From Bacteroidaceae bacterium (GTDB lineage: Bacteria; Bacteroidota; Bacteroidia; Bacteroidales; Bacteroidaceae): DNA of 47,283 nt. A program made the position numbers and the translations under genes. Under the pieces are notes generated by a model that was not told the origin of the DNA, ran no database searches, and saw nothing but the letters and a program-made list of their open reading frames with translations. Of this stretch, positions 1-7,154 are shown one piece after another. The stretch's first letter is position 1. Each line of letters begins with the position of its first letter. Location: the NCBI GenBank assembly GCA_017458585.1, contig JAFTAJ010000009.1, forward strand, positions 1-47,283. Direction: 5' to 3'.

Positions 1-40
1 AAAGCGTTGTAAATCATAGACTTACAACGCTTTTTCTTTT
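1..40 (+). terminator. Rho-independent terminator of a gene left of the window
   Basis: A perfect 12-bp stem (1-12 paired with 22-33, arms AAAGCGTTGTAA and TTACAACGCTTT) with a 9-nt loop is followed by a T-rich run on the plus strand. It would end a plus-strand transcript whose gene lies outside the window. Confidence 0.75.
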
Positions 41-113
41 CTTGGCAAGTGAATGACCAGCTTGGGTTGAAATCTGATTGACTACCCCCGGAAGTCATCC
101 GTTTTGCACTCAG

Positions 114-198
114 CGGAGAGAGAGGGATTCGAACCCCCGGTGCCTCTCAGCACGCCGGTTTTCAAGACCGGTGTAATCGACCACTCTACCATCTCTCC
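114..198 (-). tRNA. tRNA-Ser (anticodon UGA)
   Basis: Read on the minus strand, this is an 85-nt tRNA including the discriminator base G (position 114). The 7-bp acceptor stem is GGAGAGA paired with TCTCTCC, the anticodon loop is CTTGAAA (anticodon TGA), a long variable arm typical of class II tRNAs follows, and the T-loop reads GGTTCGAATCC. CCA is not encoded. The anticodon and the long variable arm both fit serine, reading UCN codons, mainly UCA. Confidence 0.95.
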
Positions 199-202
199 AG
201 AT

Positions 203-277
203 AAAGTTCGCAAGTTCGCAAGTTGCAAAGTTCGAAAGTTCGCAAGTTGCAAAGTTCGAAAGTTCGCAAGTTGCAAA
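203..277. repeat. Short tandem repeats of the AAGTTCG/AAGTTGC family
   Basis: About two and a half copies of a 24-bp period built from AAGTTCGCAAGTTGCAAAG blocks lie directly upstream of the tRNA gene. The same oligonucleotides occur in reverse complement before the gene at 40894 and inside the TonB receptor gene near 17320, so this is a dispersed family. No coding or RNA function is visible. Confidence 0.8.
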
Positions 278-281
278 ACGG

Positions 282-311
282 CCCCCCTCTTATCCCCCTC
301 TAGGGGGAAGA
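282..311. repeat. G/C-run palindromic repeat, copy 1
   Basis: Runs of C and G form an imperfect palindrome (CCCCCTCTAGGGGG core). A near-identical copy lies in the opposite orientation at 46660-46690, next to the IS element, and related palindromes occur at 3456-3476 and 12126-12165. Confidence 0.7.
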
Positions 312-449
312 CAAGGGAGATTTGCGGCGCGAAGGTAATGCTTTTTTTCTAATCTCGGGCAAAAATTGAGTATTTTTATTGTTTATTGTGCACTAAAGGC
401 CTTTTTATTGCAAAAAAATGTGTAACTTCGCGGCTCGATAATCGAAAAA

Positions 450-612
450 CAAAAACATAAAAAACTCTTTCGCTCAGGTAGAGACTACGTCTAACGGATG
501 AAGCGTCTGCATGCTTCTCCTTATGAACAAGTTCACAGGCCAAGCCTGCATCCACCTCATCCACCTCTGCGAGGTTACTACCTGAGCGAAAGCAAAAACA
601 TAAAAAACTCTT
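450..612. repeat. Palindromic element with nested hairpins and 20-bp direct-repeat flanks
   Basis: A perfect 15-bp inverted repeat (467-481 and 578-592, arm CTTTCGCTCAGGTAG) encloses 96 nt. The whole is flanked by two identical 20-bp direct repeats, CAAAAACATAAAAAACTCTT, at 450-469 and 593-612. Inside are five small hairpins: AGAC/GTCT, GAAGC/GCTTC, TGAAC/GTTCA, CAGGC/GCCTG and ACCTC/GAGGT, mostly with 2-3 nt loops. A second element of the same design is at 3307-3456. I see no gene, promoter or transposase in it. It fills most of the spacer between the tRNA and mutS2. Confidence 0.7.
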
Positions 613-616
613 GTCC

Positions 617-680
617 CATTAACTACCCATTAACTACCCATTAACTTCCTCTAACTTCCTCTAACTTCCTCTAACTCCTC
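617..680. repeat. Tandem repeats just before mutS2
   Basis: Three copies of a 10-bp unit (CCATTAACTA type) run into three copies of TTCCTCTAAC and end a few bases before the mutS2 start. They occupy the expected 5' untranslated region, and no clear ribosome binding site is seen between them and the ATG. Confidence 0.75.
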
Positions 681-686
681 ACCCTT

Positions 687-3191
687 ATGTTTTACCCAAA
701 GAACTTTGAGGCCAAGATTGGCTTTACTGAGATACGCACCCTGCTGAGGGGGCGCTGTCTGTCGTCGATGGGTGCGGACGAGGTGAACCGTATGGCTTGC
801 GGTGCGGACGTGGCTGAGGTGAATCGCCAGTTGGCTACGGTGAAGGAGTTTCGTGCCATCATGGATGGCGACGTGGATTTCCCCACCCAGAACTTCAACG
901 ACCTGCGCCCCGAGCTGCTGCGATTGCAGATCAAGGGCACTTATCTGGAGGAGCAGGACCTCTTCGCTCTGCGCAACACGATGGAGACGCTGGGGGCGAT
1001 TGTGGAGTTTCTGAAAGAGGAAGAAGATGGGGTTTACAAATACCCGCTGCTTGCAAAGATGGCGGATGAGGTGAAGGTATTTCCGAGGCTGATTATTCAG
1101 GTGGACAGCATATTGAACGCTTTTGGCAAGGTGAAGGACGACGCGTCGCCCGAGCTGGCCAAGATACGTCAGTCGCTGGTGGGTGCGCGGCGCAGTGTGA
1201 GCCTGAGTCTGCGCAATGTGATGAGCAAGGCGCAGGAGTGTGGCTATGTGGAGAAGGATGTGGCTCCCACCTATCGCGACGGTCGTCTGGTGATACCCGT
1301 GAGGCCGGAGATGAAGCGCAAGATTCGCGGCATAGTACACGATGAGTCGGCCACGGGCAAGACGGTGTTTATCGAGCCCTCTGAGGTGGTGGAGGCCAAC
1401 AACCGCATCCGCTCGCTGGAGGCAGAGGAGCAGCGTGCTATCATCATGATATTGCAGGCGATGGCGGAGATTATCCGTCCGCAGATAGAGGATATGCTGG
1501 AGGCATTTGTCTTCCTTGGCAAGATAGACTTTATCCGCGCCAAGGCCGTGCTGGCTGACAAGATGGATGCTGTGGAGCCGATGCTGAGTCCGTTCCCGAC
1601 GATGGACTGGGTGATGGCTCGCCATCCACTGCTGGAGACATCGCTCAAGAAGCAGGGGCGCGAGATAGTGCCGCTGGACATCCAGCTGCAGAACACTCAG
1701 AGGCTGCTGCTGATATCCGGCCCCAATGCCGGCGGCAAGTCGGTGTGCCTCAAGACGGTGGCGCTGTTGCAGTATATGATGCAGTGCGGTATGTCGGTGC
1801 CTATGCGCGAGAACTCGAAGGCAGGCTTTTTTGAGAATATCTTTATCGACATCGGCGACGAGCAGAGCATAGAGGATGACCTGAGCACCTACTCCAGCCA
1901 CTTGTCGAACATGAAGAATATGATGAAACTGTGCTCGAGCCGCAGCCTGATACTGATAGATGAGTTTGGCGGCGGCACGGAGCCGCAGATAGGTTCAGCG
2001 ATAGCCCAGGCGATGCTGGACGTATTCCTTGCCAAATCGACATACGGCATCATTACCACTCACTATCAGAGCCTCAAGCATTATGCCAACAGCCACGAAG
2101 GCATAGTAAACGCTGCTATGCTCTACGACCGCGCCGAGATGCGTCCGCTGTTTGTACTGCAGATAGGCAACCCCGGCAGTTCGTTTGCCATTGAGATAGC
2201 CCGCAGCATCGGTCTGCCGCAGCAGGTGATAGAGCGGGCCACATCTATCGTGGGTGAGGAATATATCAAGAGCGACAAATATCTGCAGGATATTGTGCGC
2301 GACAAGCGCTACTGGGAGAACAAGCGTCTCGCGGTGCACCAGAAGGAGCGCACGCTGCAGCAGATGATAGACAGCTACGAGGCCCGTGTGGCAGGACTCG
2401 ACAAGGAGCGCAAGGCTCTGATGGAGGATGCCAAGAGTAGGGCAGAGGAGTTGTTTAACAAGAGCAACGCGGTGATAGAGAACACTATTCGTTCCATCCG
2501 CGAGGCCCAGGCAGAGAAGGAGGAGACACGCCGACTGCGCACCGAGCTGGAAGACTTCAAGTCGCAGGTGCTCAACTCTTCTCCCGACAATGACGACGCC
2601 ATCAACCGCAAGATGGAGCAGATACGCCGCCGGCGTGAGCGTCGCGAGGAGCGCAGGAAGATGCATGCCGCCGACCAGGGCGCCGAGGCAGGGCAGGGCA
2701 GTCAGGAGGCGGCTGACATCGCGTTTGCCGTAGGCGACTTCGTGAAGGTGAAAGGCAGCACAGCGGTGGGCAAGATAGTGAAGCTGAAAGGCAGTGAGGC
2801 TGTGGTGCAGGCCGGCATGATAAAACTCAATGTGACTATCGATGACCTGGAGCTGTCGGACGCCCCCAAGACGACGGGCACTGACACGACTGTGAGCTTC
2901 ATCGGCAAGGCCACACGCGAGTCGATGCACGAGAAGAATGTGAATTTCAAGGCCGACATTGATGTGCGCGGCATGAGTGGCCGCGAGGCTCTGGAGGCTG
3001 TGACTTACTTCATCGAGGATGCCATACAGTGCGGAGCGACCCGCCTGAGCATCCTCCACGGCACTGGCACGGGCTATCTGCGTACTGTGATTCGGCAGTA
3101 TCTCCGCACCGTCCCCACCGTCGCCTCCTATCACGACGAGCACGTCCAGTTCGGTGGAGCGGGCATCACGATTGTGGAGATGGACTACTAA
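687..3191 (+). CDS. mutS2: Endonuclease MutS2 (MutS-family ATPase with Smr domain)
   Basis: An 834-residue protein, close to the usual 780-840 for Bacteroidales MutS2. The N-terminal half is the MutS core and clamp region. The ATPase domain has a Walker A motif GPNAGGKS at residues 345-352 and a Walker B region LILIDEFGGGTEP further on. A long charged coiled-coil stretch (about 540-660) leads to a C-terminal Smr nuclease domain (about 755-834) with DVRGM and the HGTGTG motif starting at residue 791. MutS2 proteins lack the mismatch-recognition domain of MutS. They are linked in the literature to suppression of homologous recombination and to rescue of collided ribosomes; which role applies here cannot be read from the sequence. 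The gene stands alone between two repeat-filled spacers. Confidence 0.95.
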   Translation: MFYPKNFEAKIGFTEIRTLLRGRCLSSMGADEVNRMACGADVAEVNRQLATVKEFRAIMDGDVDFPTQNFNDLRPELLRLQIKGTYLEEQDLFALRNTMETLGAIVEFLKEEEDGVYKYPLLAKMADEVKVFPRLIIQVDSILNAFGKVKDDASPELAKIRQSLVGARRSVSLSLRNVMSKAQECGYVEKDVAPTYRDGRLVIPVRPEMKRKIRGIVHDESATGKTVFIEPSEVVEANNRIRSLEAEEQRAIIMILQAMAEIIRPQIEDMLEAFVFLGKIDFIRAKAVLADKMDAVEPMLSPFPTMDWVMARHPLLETSLKKQGREIVPLDIQLQNTQRLLLISGPNAGGKSVCLKTVALLQYMMQCGMSVPMRENSKAGFFENIFIDIGDEQSIEDDLSTYSSHLSNMKNMMKLCSSRSLILIDEFGGGTEPQIGSAIAQAMLDVFLAKSTYGIITTHYQSLKHYANSHEGIVNAAMLYDRAEMRPLFVLQIGNPGSSFAIEIARSIGLPQQVIERATSIVGEEYIKSDKYLQDIVRDKRYWENKRLAVHQKERTLQQMIDSYEARVAGLDKERKALMEDAKSRAEELFNKSNAVIENTIRSIREAQAEKEETRRLRTELEDFKSQVLNSSPDNDDAINRKMEQIRRRRERREERRKMHAADQGAEAGQGSQEAADIAFAVGDFVKVKGSTAVGKIVKLKGSEAVVQAGMIKLNVTIDDLELSDAPKTTGTDTTVSFIGKATRESMHEKNVNFKADIDVRGMSGREALEAVTYFIEDAIQCGATRLSILHGTGTGYLRTVIRQYLRTVPTVASYHDEHVQFGGAGITIVEMDY

Positions 3192-3194
3192 AAA

Positions 3195-3238
3195 AGAAGT
3201 TAAAGAAGTTAACGCCCGCAAGCGGGCTAGAAGTTAAA
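3195..3238. repeat. Hairpin repeat with AGAAGTTA flanks, copy 1
   Basis: The hairpin GCCCGC-AA-GCGGGC (3214-3219 with 3222-3227) is flanked by three copies of AGAAGTTA. An almost identical block, with GA instead of AA in the loop, lies between kdsD and kdsA at 25172-25216. AGAAGTTA is the reverse complement of the TAACTTCT constant segment in the array at 3560-3650, so both belong to one family. It could act as a weak transcript end for mutS2. Confidence 0.7.
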
Positions 3239-3306
3239 GACAATACTCGACCTTGCCGATAAAGAAACAAAAACCAAATACTCGCACAGAAATCACAGAG
3301 ATTAAA

Positions 3307-3456
3307 CAAAAACATAAAAAACTCCAATGAGCCATGTATTGCATACGTTTCTTGCCGCAGCCTCTGTATCTGGCTGCAAGCAAGCTCGCGCCACACGCAG
3401 CGACTACGCCAAGGAGCTGACGCTCACGGCTCATTGACAAAAACAAGAAAAAATTC
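3307..3456. repeat. Second palindromic element with nested hairpins
   Basis: A 9-bp inverted repeat (3325-3333 CAATGAGCC and 3428-3436 GGCTCATTG) encloses about 94 nt. Nested stems inside include GTAT/ATAC with a TGC loop and a compound stem CTTGC-GCAGCC paired with GGCTGC-GCAAG. The left flank repeats CAAAAACATAAAAAACTC exactly as in the element at 450-612, and the right flank (3437-3456) is a degenerate copy of it. The arm sequences differ between the two elements, while the design and flanks are shared. No gene is visible in this 467-bp spacer. Confidence 0.6.
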
Positions 3457-3499
3457 TCCCCCTAAACTAGGGGGAGTGGCCGAAGGCCGAGGGGGTGTG
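3456..3499. repeat. CTCCCCCTA/TAGGGGGAG palindrome with GGCC hairpin
   Basis: A 9-bp perfect stem with a 3-nt loop (3456-3476) is followed by GGCC-GAA-GGCC and a G-run. It belongs to the dispersed G/C-run palindrome family also seen at 282-311, 12126-12165 and 46660-46690. Confidence 0.65.
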
Positions 3500-3504
3500 T
3501 AACA

Positions 3505-3543
3505 AAATAGCTAAATAACTAAATAGTACATAAATAGTAAATA
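3505..3543. repeat. 39-bp dispersed repeat, copy 1 (CTAAATAACTAAATAGT type)
   Basis: These 39 bp are repeated without a mismatch at 38449-38487, 35 kb away. The block is itself made of AAATAG/TAAATA sub-repeats. Confidence 0.85.
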
Positions 3544-3554
3544 TAATCGACTAT

Positions 3555-3650
3555 CGTCGAGCGAAGCGGTAACTTCTGAGCGCGTCAGCGCGATAACTTC
3601 TAGGAGCCGCAGGCTCCGATAACTTCTAAGCGAAGCGATAACTACTTAAA
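3555..3650. repeat. Array of small hairpins separated by TAACTTCT
   Basis: The constant octamer TAACTTCT occurs at 3570-3577, 3594-3601 and 3620-3627, with a variant (TAACTACT) at 3639-3646. Between the copies are different short palindromes: CGCG-TCAG-CGCG, GGAGCC-GCA-GGCTCC and GCGAAGC. The array ends about 10 bp before leuB. Spacing is irregular (24, 26, 19 bp), and the variable parts are self-complementary, unlike CRISPR spacers. Confidence 0.75.
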
Positions 3651-3658
3651 TAAAAGTT

Positions 3659-4720
3659 ATGAAACTAAAGATTGCAGTTCTTGCCGGCGACGGCATAGGT
3701 CCCGAGATATCAGTGCAGGGAGTGGATGTGCTCACTGCGGTAGCTGAGAAGTTTGGCCACGAGGTCAGCTATAAGTCTGCGCTGTGTGGCGCGACAGCCA
3801 TTGATGCTGTAGACGACCCGTTTCCAGAGGAGACATTCAAAATCTGTCAGGAGGCTGACGCAGTGCTGTTCTCTGCTGTCGGCGACCCTAAGTTTGACAA
3901 CAACCCCTCCGCCAAGGTACGCCCCGAGCAGGGACTGCTGGCCATGCGCAAGAAGCTGGGGCTGTTTGCCAACGTGCGCCCGGTGCAGACCTTCGACTGC
4001 CTTATCCATAAGTCGCCCCTCAAGGACGAGCTGGTGCGCGGAGCCGATTTCATTTGTATTCGCGAACTGACGGGTGGCATGTACTTCGGTGAGAAGCATG
4101 AAGGCGACGACATGGCCTACGATACCAATAAATACACCCGTGAGGAGGTGGAGCGCATCCTCAAGGTAGGCTACGAATACGCTCTGCGTAGGCGCAAGCA
4201 CCTCACCGTGGTGGACAAGGCCAATGTGCTCGCTTCGTCAAGACTTTGGCGCAAGGTGGCACAGGAGATGGCTCCTCAGTATCCCGAGGTGACCACCGAC
4301 TTTATGTATGTGGACAACGCCTCGATGCGCATGATACAGGAGCCGCGCTTCTTTGACGTGATGGTGACGGAGAACACTTTCGGTGATATCCTCACCGACG
4401 AAGGCTCATGCATCAGCGGTTCGATGGGACTGCTGCCTTCTGCCTCCACTGGCACCGGCACTCCGGTGTTTGAGCCCATCCACGGCTCGTGGCCGCAGGC
4501 AAAGGGTCTTAACATCGCCAATCCTCTGGCTCAGATACTGTCCGTAGCGATGCTGCTGGAGTACTTCAACCTCATGGAAGAGGGTGCCCTCGTTCGTGAA
4601 GCCGTCGATGCGTCGCTGGAGGCTAATGTGCGCACTCCTGAGATACAGGTGGCTGATGGCGCAAAGTATGGCACACGCGAAGTGGGGCAGTGGATAGTGG
4701 AGTATATTAGAAGGAGATAG
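3659..4720 (+). CDS. leuB: 3-isopropylmalate dehydrogenase
   Basis: A 353-residue NAD-dependent decarboxylating dehydrogenase that oxidises 3-isopropylmalate to 2-oxoisocaproate in leucine biosynthesis. The family signatures are present: GDGIGPE at the start, [32 protein letters not shown], and the [10 protein letters not shown]...[10 protein letters not shown] block that binds Mg and NAD. Length is normal. No leuA, leuC or leuD lies nearby, so it is separated from the rest of the pathway within this window. The last residues (RRR) and the stop codon fall inside a GGAGATAGAG tandem repeat that continues past the gene. Isocitrate or tartrate dehydrogenase is much less likely given these motifs. 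Confidence 0.93.
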   Translation: MKLKIAVLAGDGIGPEISVQGVDVLTAVAEKFGHEVSYKSALCGATAIDAVDDPFPEETFKICQEADAVLFSAVGDPKFDNNPSAKVRPEQGLLAMRKKLGLFANVRPVQTFDCLIHKSPLKDELVRGADFICIRELTGGMYFGEKHEGDDMAYDTNKYTREEVERILKVGYEYALRRRKHLTVVDKANVLASSRLWRKVAQEMAPQYPEVTTDFMYVDNASMRMIQEPRFFDVMVTENTFGDILTDEGSCISGSMGLLPSASTGTGTPVFEPIHGSWPQAKGLNIANPLAQILSVAMLLEYFNLMEEGALVREAVDASLEANVRTPEIQVADGAKYGTREVGQWIVEYIRRR

Positions 4721-4760
4721 AGGGAGATAGAGGGAGATAGAGGGAGATAGAGGGAGGTAA
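4711..4760. repeat. Tandem decamer repeat overlapping the leuB stop
   Basis: Four to five copies of AGGGAGATAG in direct tandem. The leuB stop codon TAG (4718-4720) is supplied by the first unit. Confidence 0.85.
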
Positions 4761-4814
4761 AAGTAGAAAGAAGGAGATAAAGGTAGTGTTTTTACTAAAA
4801 AAGACTGCTAAAAC

Positions 4815-4845
4815 TTTGTCGGTTCGCAAAAAATTACTACTTTTG
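4815..4845 (+). promoter_or_regulatory. Bacteroidetes-type promoter of rplM-rpsI
   Basis: A TTTG element at 4815-4818 and TACTTTTG (matching TAnnTTTG) at 4838-4845 are separated by exactly 19 bp, the spacing of the Bacteroidetes primary sigma factor consensus. Transcription would start near 4852, giving a leader of about 185 nt before rplM. This is the best promoter match in the window. Confidence 0.85.
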
Positions 4846-4851
4846 CGCGCC

Positions 4852-5037
4852 GATTATTATCAACGGGTCCCGAATGGTAGGGGCTCTGAGAGTTAAAATG
4901 AATCGCTCGGAGCTTGCAGAGTCGGCTTTTGGCCAAGCTGTCAAGGCATGCAAAGAGCATATTAGTAACAAACGTGCACGAAGCATAATCCCTTCTCTGC
5001 GAAGGGCAGCGGAGTGTAAGCAAAAACCATTAAACAA
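4852..5037 (+). promoter_or_regulatory. Structured 5' leader of rplM (probable L13 autoregulatory leader)
   Basis: Between the promoter and the GTG start lies a non-coding leader with several stems. An 8-bp stem GCTCTGAG/CTCGGAGC (4883-4890 with 4906-4913, one G-T pair) comes first. A closing stem TTGCA/TGCAA around an inner GGCTT/AAGCT hairpin follows. The third is a 6-bp hairpin CCCTTC-TCTGC-GAAGGG at 4990-5006, just before the start. Ribosomal protein leaders ahead of rplM-rpsI operons are known in other bacteria, where L13 binds its own mRNA. That this one binds L13 is an inference from position and fold. Confidence 0.6.
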
Positions 5038-5499
5038 GTGAACACTTTAAGTTACAAGACCATCTCTGCCAACAAGGAAACAGTGCAGAAGGAATGGGTT
5101 GTAGTGGACGCCACCGATCAGATACTCGGGCGTCTTGGCTCAAAGGTTGCAAAACTTTTGCGCGGAAAGTACAAGCCGAATTTCACCCCCCATGTGGATT
5201 GCGGCGACAATGTGATCGTAATCAATGCCGACAAGGTTAAGCTCACCGGCAAGAAGTGGACCGACAGGATCTACTATCACTACACTGGCTATCCTGGCGG
5301 ACAGAGGGAGAATACCCCTGCCAGCATCATGGCTAAGCCCAACGGTGCAGACCGTCTGGTGAGGAGAGTTGTTAAGGGCATGCTGCCGAAGAACCGTCTG
5401 GGCGCTCAGATACTGGGCAACCTCTATGTGTATGCTGGCAGCGAGCACAAGCACGAGGCACAGAAGCCGAAGGCAATTGATATTAATCAGTATAAATAA
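5038..5499 (+). CDS. rplM: 50S ribosomal protein L13 (uL13)
   Basis: A 153-residue large-subunit ribosomal protein. The conserved core WVVVDATDQILGRLGSKVAK, PHVDCGDNVIVINADKV and HYTGYPGGQR is intact, and the C-terminus is a normal length. The start is GTG at 5038; no upstream in-frame start would keep the usual N-terminus (MNTLSYKTISANK), so GTG is well supported. It is followed 9 bp later by rpsI, the usual L13-S9 pairing, and is driven by the promoter at 4815-4845. Confidence 0.97.
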   Translation: MNTLSYKTISANKETVQKEWVVVDATDQILGRLGSKVAKLLRGKYKPNFTPHVDCGDNVIVINADKVKLTGKKWTDRIYYHYTGYPGGQRENTPASIMAKPNGADRLVRRVVKGMLPKNRLGAQILGNLYVYAGSEHKHEAQKPKAIDINQYK

Positions 5500-5508
5500 T
5501 TTAGCACC

Positions 5509-5895
5509 ATGGAAGTAGTAAACGCATTAGGCCGTCGCAAGAGCGCCGTAGCTCGCGTATATGTTACCGCTGGTACTGGTAAGATTACGATAAACAAGAG
5601 AGACCTCACCGAGTATTTCCCCTCTGCAATACTGCAGTATGTGGTTAAGCAGCCGCTGGAGACTCTGGAGGCAACCGATAAGTATGACATCACACTGAAC
5701 ATCTTCGGCGGTGGCTTCACCGGTCAGTCACAGGCTGCCCGTCTGGCTATTGCCCGTGCATTGGTTAAGATTAACGCCGACGACAAGAGCGCACTGCGCA
5801 AGCAGGGCTTCATGACTCGCGACAGCCGTGAGGTGGAGCGCAAAAAGCCCGGTCGTCCAAAGGCACGCCGCAGATTCCAGTTCAGCAAGCGTTAA
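5509..5895 (+). CDS. rpsI: 30S ribosomal protein S9 (uS9)
   Basis: A 128-residue small-subunit protein with the S9 hallmarks: GRRKSAVARVYV near the N-terminus, the GGGFTGQSQAARLAIARAL block, and the highly conserved basic C-terminus ending RRRFQFSKR, whose last residues reach toward P-site tRNA in known ribosome structures. The N-terminus is short, as usual in Bacteroidales. It is co-transcribed with rplM across a 9-bp gap. Confidence 0.97.
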   Translation: MEVVNALGRRKSAVARVYVTAGTGKITINKRDLTEYFPSAILQYVVKQPLETLEATDKYDITLNIFGGGFTGQSQAARLAIARALVKINADDKSALRKQGFMTRDSREVERKKPGRPKARRRFQFSKR

Positions 5896-5924
5896 TATAT
5901 ACACCTTATTTATATATATGCGCG

Positions 5925-5995
5925 TGTGAACAGAGTTTAGTATCTAAACCGCCCAGACTCTTTTCCCCTGGAAAGACTACCCGTGCGGTTGGGTT
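5925..5995 (+). promoter_or_regulatory. Structured leader upstream of rpsB (candidate S2 leader)
   Basis: In the 145-bp spacer between rpsI and rpsB, AACCGC (5947-5952) pairs with GCGGTT (5985-5990). These arms enclose an inner hairpin, either CTTT-T-CC paired with GGAAAG or CCAG paired with CTGG. Immediately upstream, GTTTAG (5935-5940) can pair with CTAAAC (5944-5949), which overlaps the AACCGC arm, so the two stems are mutually exclusive. That is a switch-like arrangement. Control by S2 is an inference from position. Confidence 0.45.
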
Positions 5996-6040
5996 AATTA
6001 AGTAACACCAAAAAAGAAAGTAAACAAATCAACAAACACT

Positions 6041-7108
6041 ATGTCAAGAACAAATTTTGATCAGTTATTGGAAGCAGGTTGCCACTTCGGTCACATGAAG
6101 AGAAAGTGGAATCCTGCAATGGCTCCTTACATTTTCATGGAGCGCAATGGTATCCATATTATCGACCTTCACAAGACAGTCACCAAGATTGACGAGGCCG
6201 CTGAGGCCATGAAGCAGATTGCAAGGTCGGGAAAGAGAATCCTTTTCGTAGCCACCAAGAAGCAGGCCAAGGACATCATCGCCGAGAAGGCTACCTCCGT
6301 AGGCATGCCTTTCGTTAACGAGCGTTGGCCGGGCGGTATGCTCACCAACTTTGCCACTATCCGCAAGGCCGTGAAGAAGATGGCCACCATCGACAAGATG
6401 GTTGAGGAGGGCACCTTCGCCAACCTGTCCAAGCGCGAGCTGCTGCAGATCACCCGTCAGAGGGCTAAGCTGGAGAAGAACCTCGGTTCTATCGCCGACC
6501 TCACCCGTCTGCCGTCTGCAGTATTCGTGGTTGACGTAATGAAGGAGAACATCGCCGTACACGAGGCTAACCGTCTGGGTATTCCCGTGTTTGGTATTGT
6601 TGATACCAATTCCGATCCTCGCAATATTGATTTCGTTATTCCTGCCAACGACGACGCTACCAAGAGCATAGAGGTAATCCTCAATGCACTGTGTGCTGCT
6701 ATCGTTGAGGGTCTGGAGGAGCGCAAGGTGGAGAAGGCTGACGCAGAGGCTGCTGAGGCTCAGGCTGAGGCCGAGGCTGAGGAGGCTGCAGAGGCAAAGA
6801 CTCGCCGTCGTCGCACTCGTACCCGCATAGAGGATGTGCCCGCTGCTCCCGTGAAGGAAGAAGCTCCCGTGAAGGAAGAAGCTCCCGCTGAGGAGGCTGC
6901 TCCTGCTGAAGAGGCCCCTAAGAAGAAGGCCCCTGCCAAGAAGGCTACCAAGAAGGAAGAGGCTCCTGCTGAGGAGGCTGCTCCTGCTGAGGAAGAGGCA
7001 CCTAAGAAGAAGGCTCCTGCCAAGAAGGCTACCACCAAGAAGGCTACCACTAAGAAGGCTGCCGCTAAGGAAGAGGCTCCTGCTGAGGACGCTCCCGCTG
7101 CAGAGTAA
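6041..7108 (+). CDS. rpsB: 30S ribosomal protein S2 (uS2) with long Ala/Lys/Glu/Pro-rich C-terminal tail
   Basis: A 355-residue protein. Residues 1 to about 231 are a standard S2: FGHMKRKWNPAMAPYIF, LFVATKKQAKDII, NERWPGGMLTNF and GIPVFGIVDTNSDP. From about residue 232 a 124-residue low-complexity tail follows. It is acidic and Ala-rich at first, then has a basic RRRRTRTR patch, then repeats of KKKAPAKKATKK alternating with EEAPAEEAAPAEE. The usual length is 230-280 residues, so the tail is unusually long. The basic part resembles histone H1-like or AlgP-like repeats, and contact with RNA or DNA is possible but unproven. The gene is followed by tsf, the usual partner. Confidence 0.95.
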   Translation: MSRTNFDQLLEAGCHFGHMKRKWNPAMAPYIFMERNGIHIIDLHKTVTKIDEAAEAMKQIARSGKRILFVATKKQAKDIIAEKATSVGMPFVNERWPGGMLTNFATIRKAVKKMATIDKMVEEGTFANLSKRELLQITRQRAKLEKNLGSIADLTRLPSAVFVVDVMKENIAVHEANRLGIPVFGIVDTNSDPRNIDFVIPANDDATKSIEVILNALCAAIVEGLEERKVEKADAEAAEAQAEAEAEEAAEAKTRRRRTRTRIEDVPAAPVKEEAPVKEEAPAEEAAPAEEAPKKKAPAKKATKKEEAPAEEAAPAEEEAPKKKAPAKKATTKKATTKKAAAKEEAPAEDAPAAE

Positions 7109-7154
7109 CAAAGAACTATCAACATTAAACAATCAACTTTAAACTATCAAGAAA

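Noticed and set aside
323-363. Promoter for tRNA-Ser on the minus strand (TACCTTCG with TTTG 22 bp upstream)
   Set aside because: The -7 element has a mismatch in the conserved TTTG, the spacer is longer than the consensus, and the distance to the tRNA is about 125 bp through repeats; not strong enough to list.
376-564. 62-residue frame inside the first palindromic element
   Set aside because: It reads through hairpin arms and A-rich flanks; no ribosome binding site or similarity.
450-612. Invertible promoter (inverton)
   Set aside because: The inverted repeat would fit, but no TAnnTTTG element lies between the arms and the outer flanks are direct repeats.
651-1901. Long antisense reading frame across mutS2 (416 residues)
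   Set aside because: It is a shadow of a codon-biased gene; no domain, no ribosome binding site, and the sense frame is a clear MutS2.
3555-3650. CRISPR array
   Set aside because: Repeat unit only 8 bp, spacing irregular, and the variable parts are self-complementary; no cas genes.
6065-7132. Antisense frame the same length as rpsB (355 residues)
   Set aside because: Low-complexity Leu/Ser/Gly reading caused by the repeated codons of the rpsB tail on the opposite strand.
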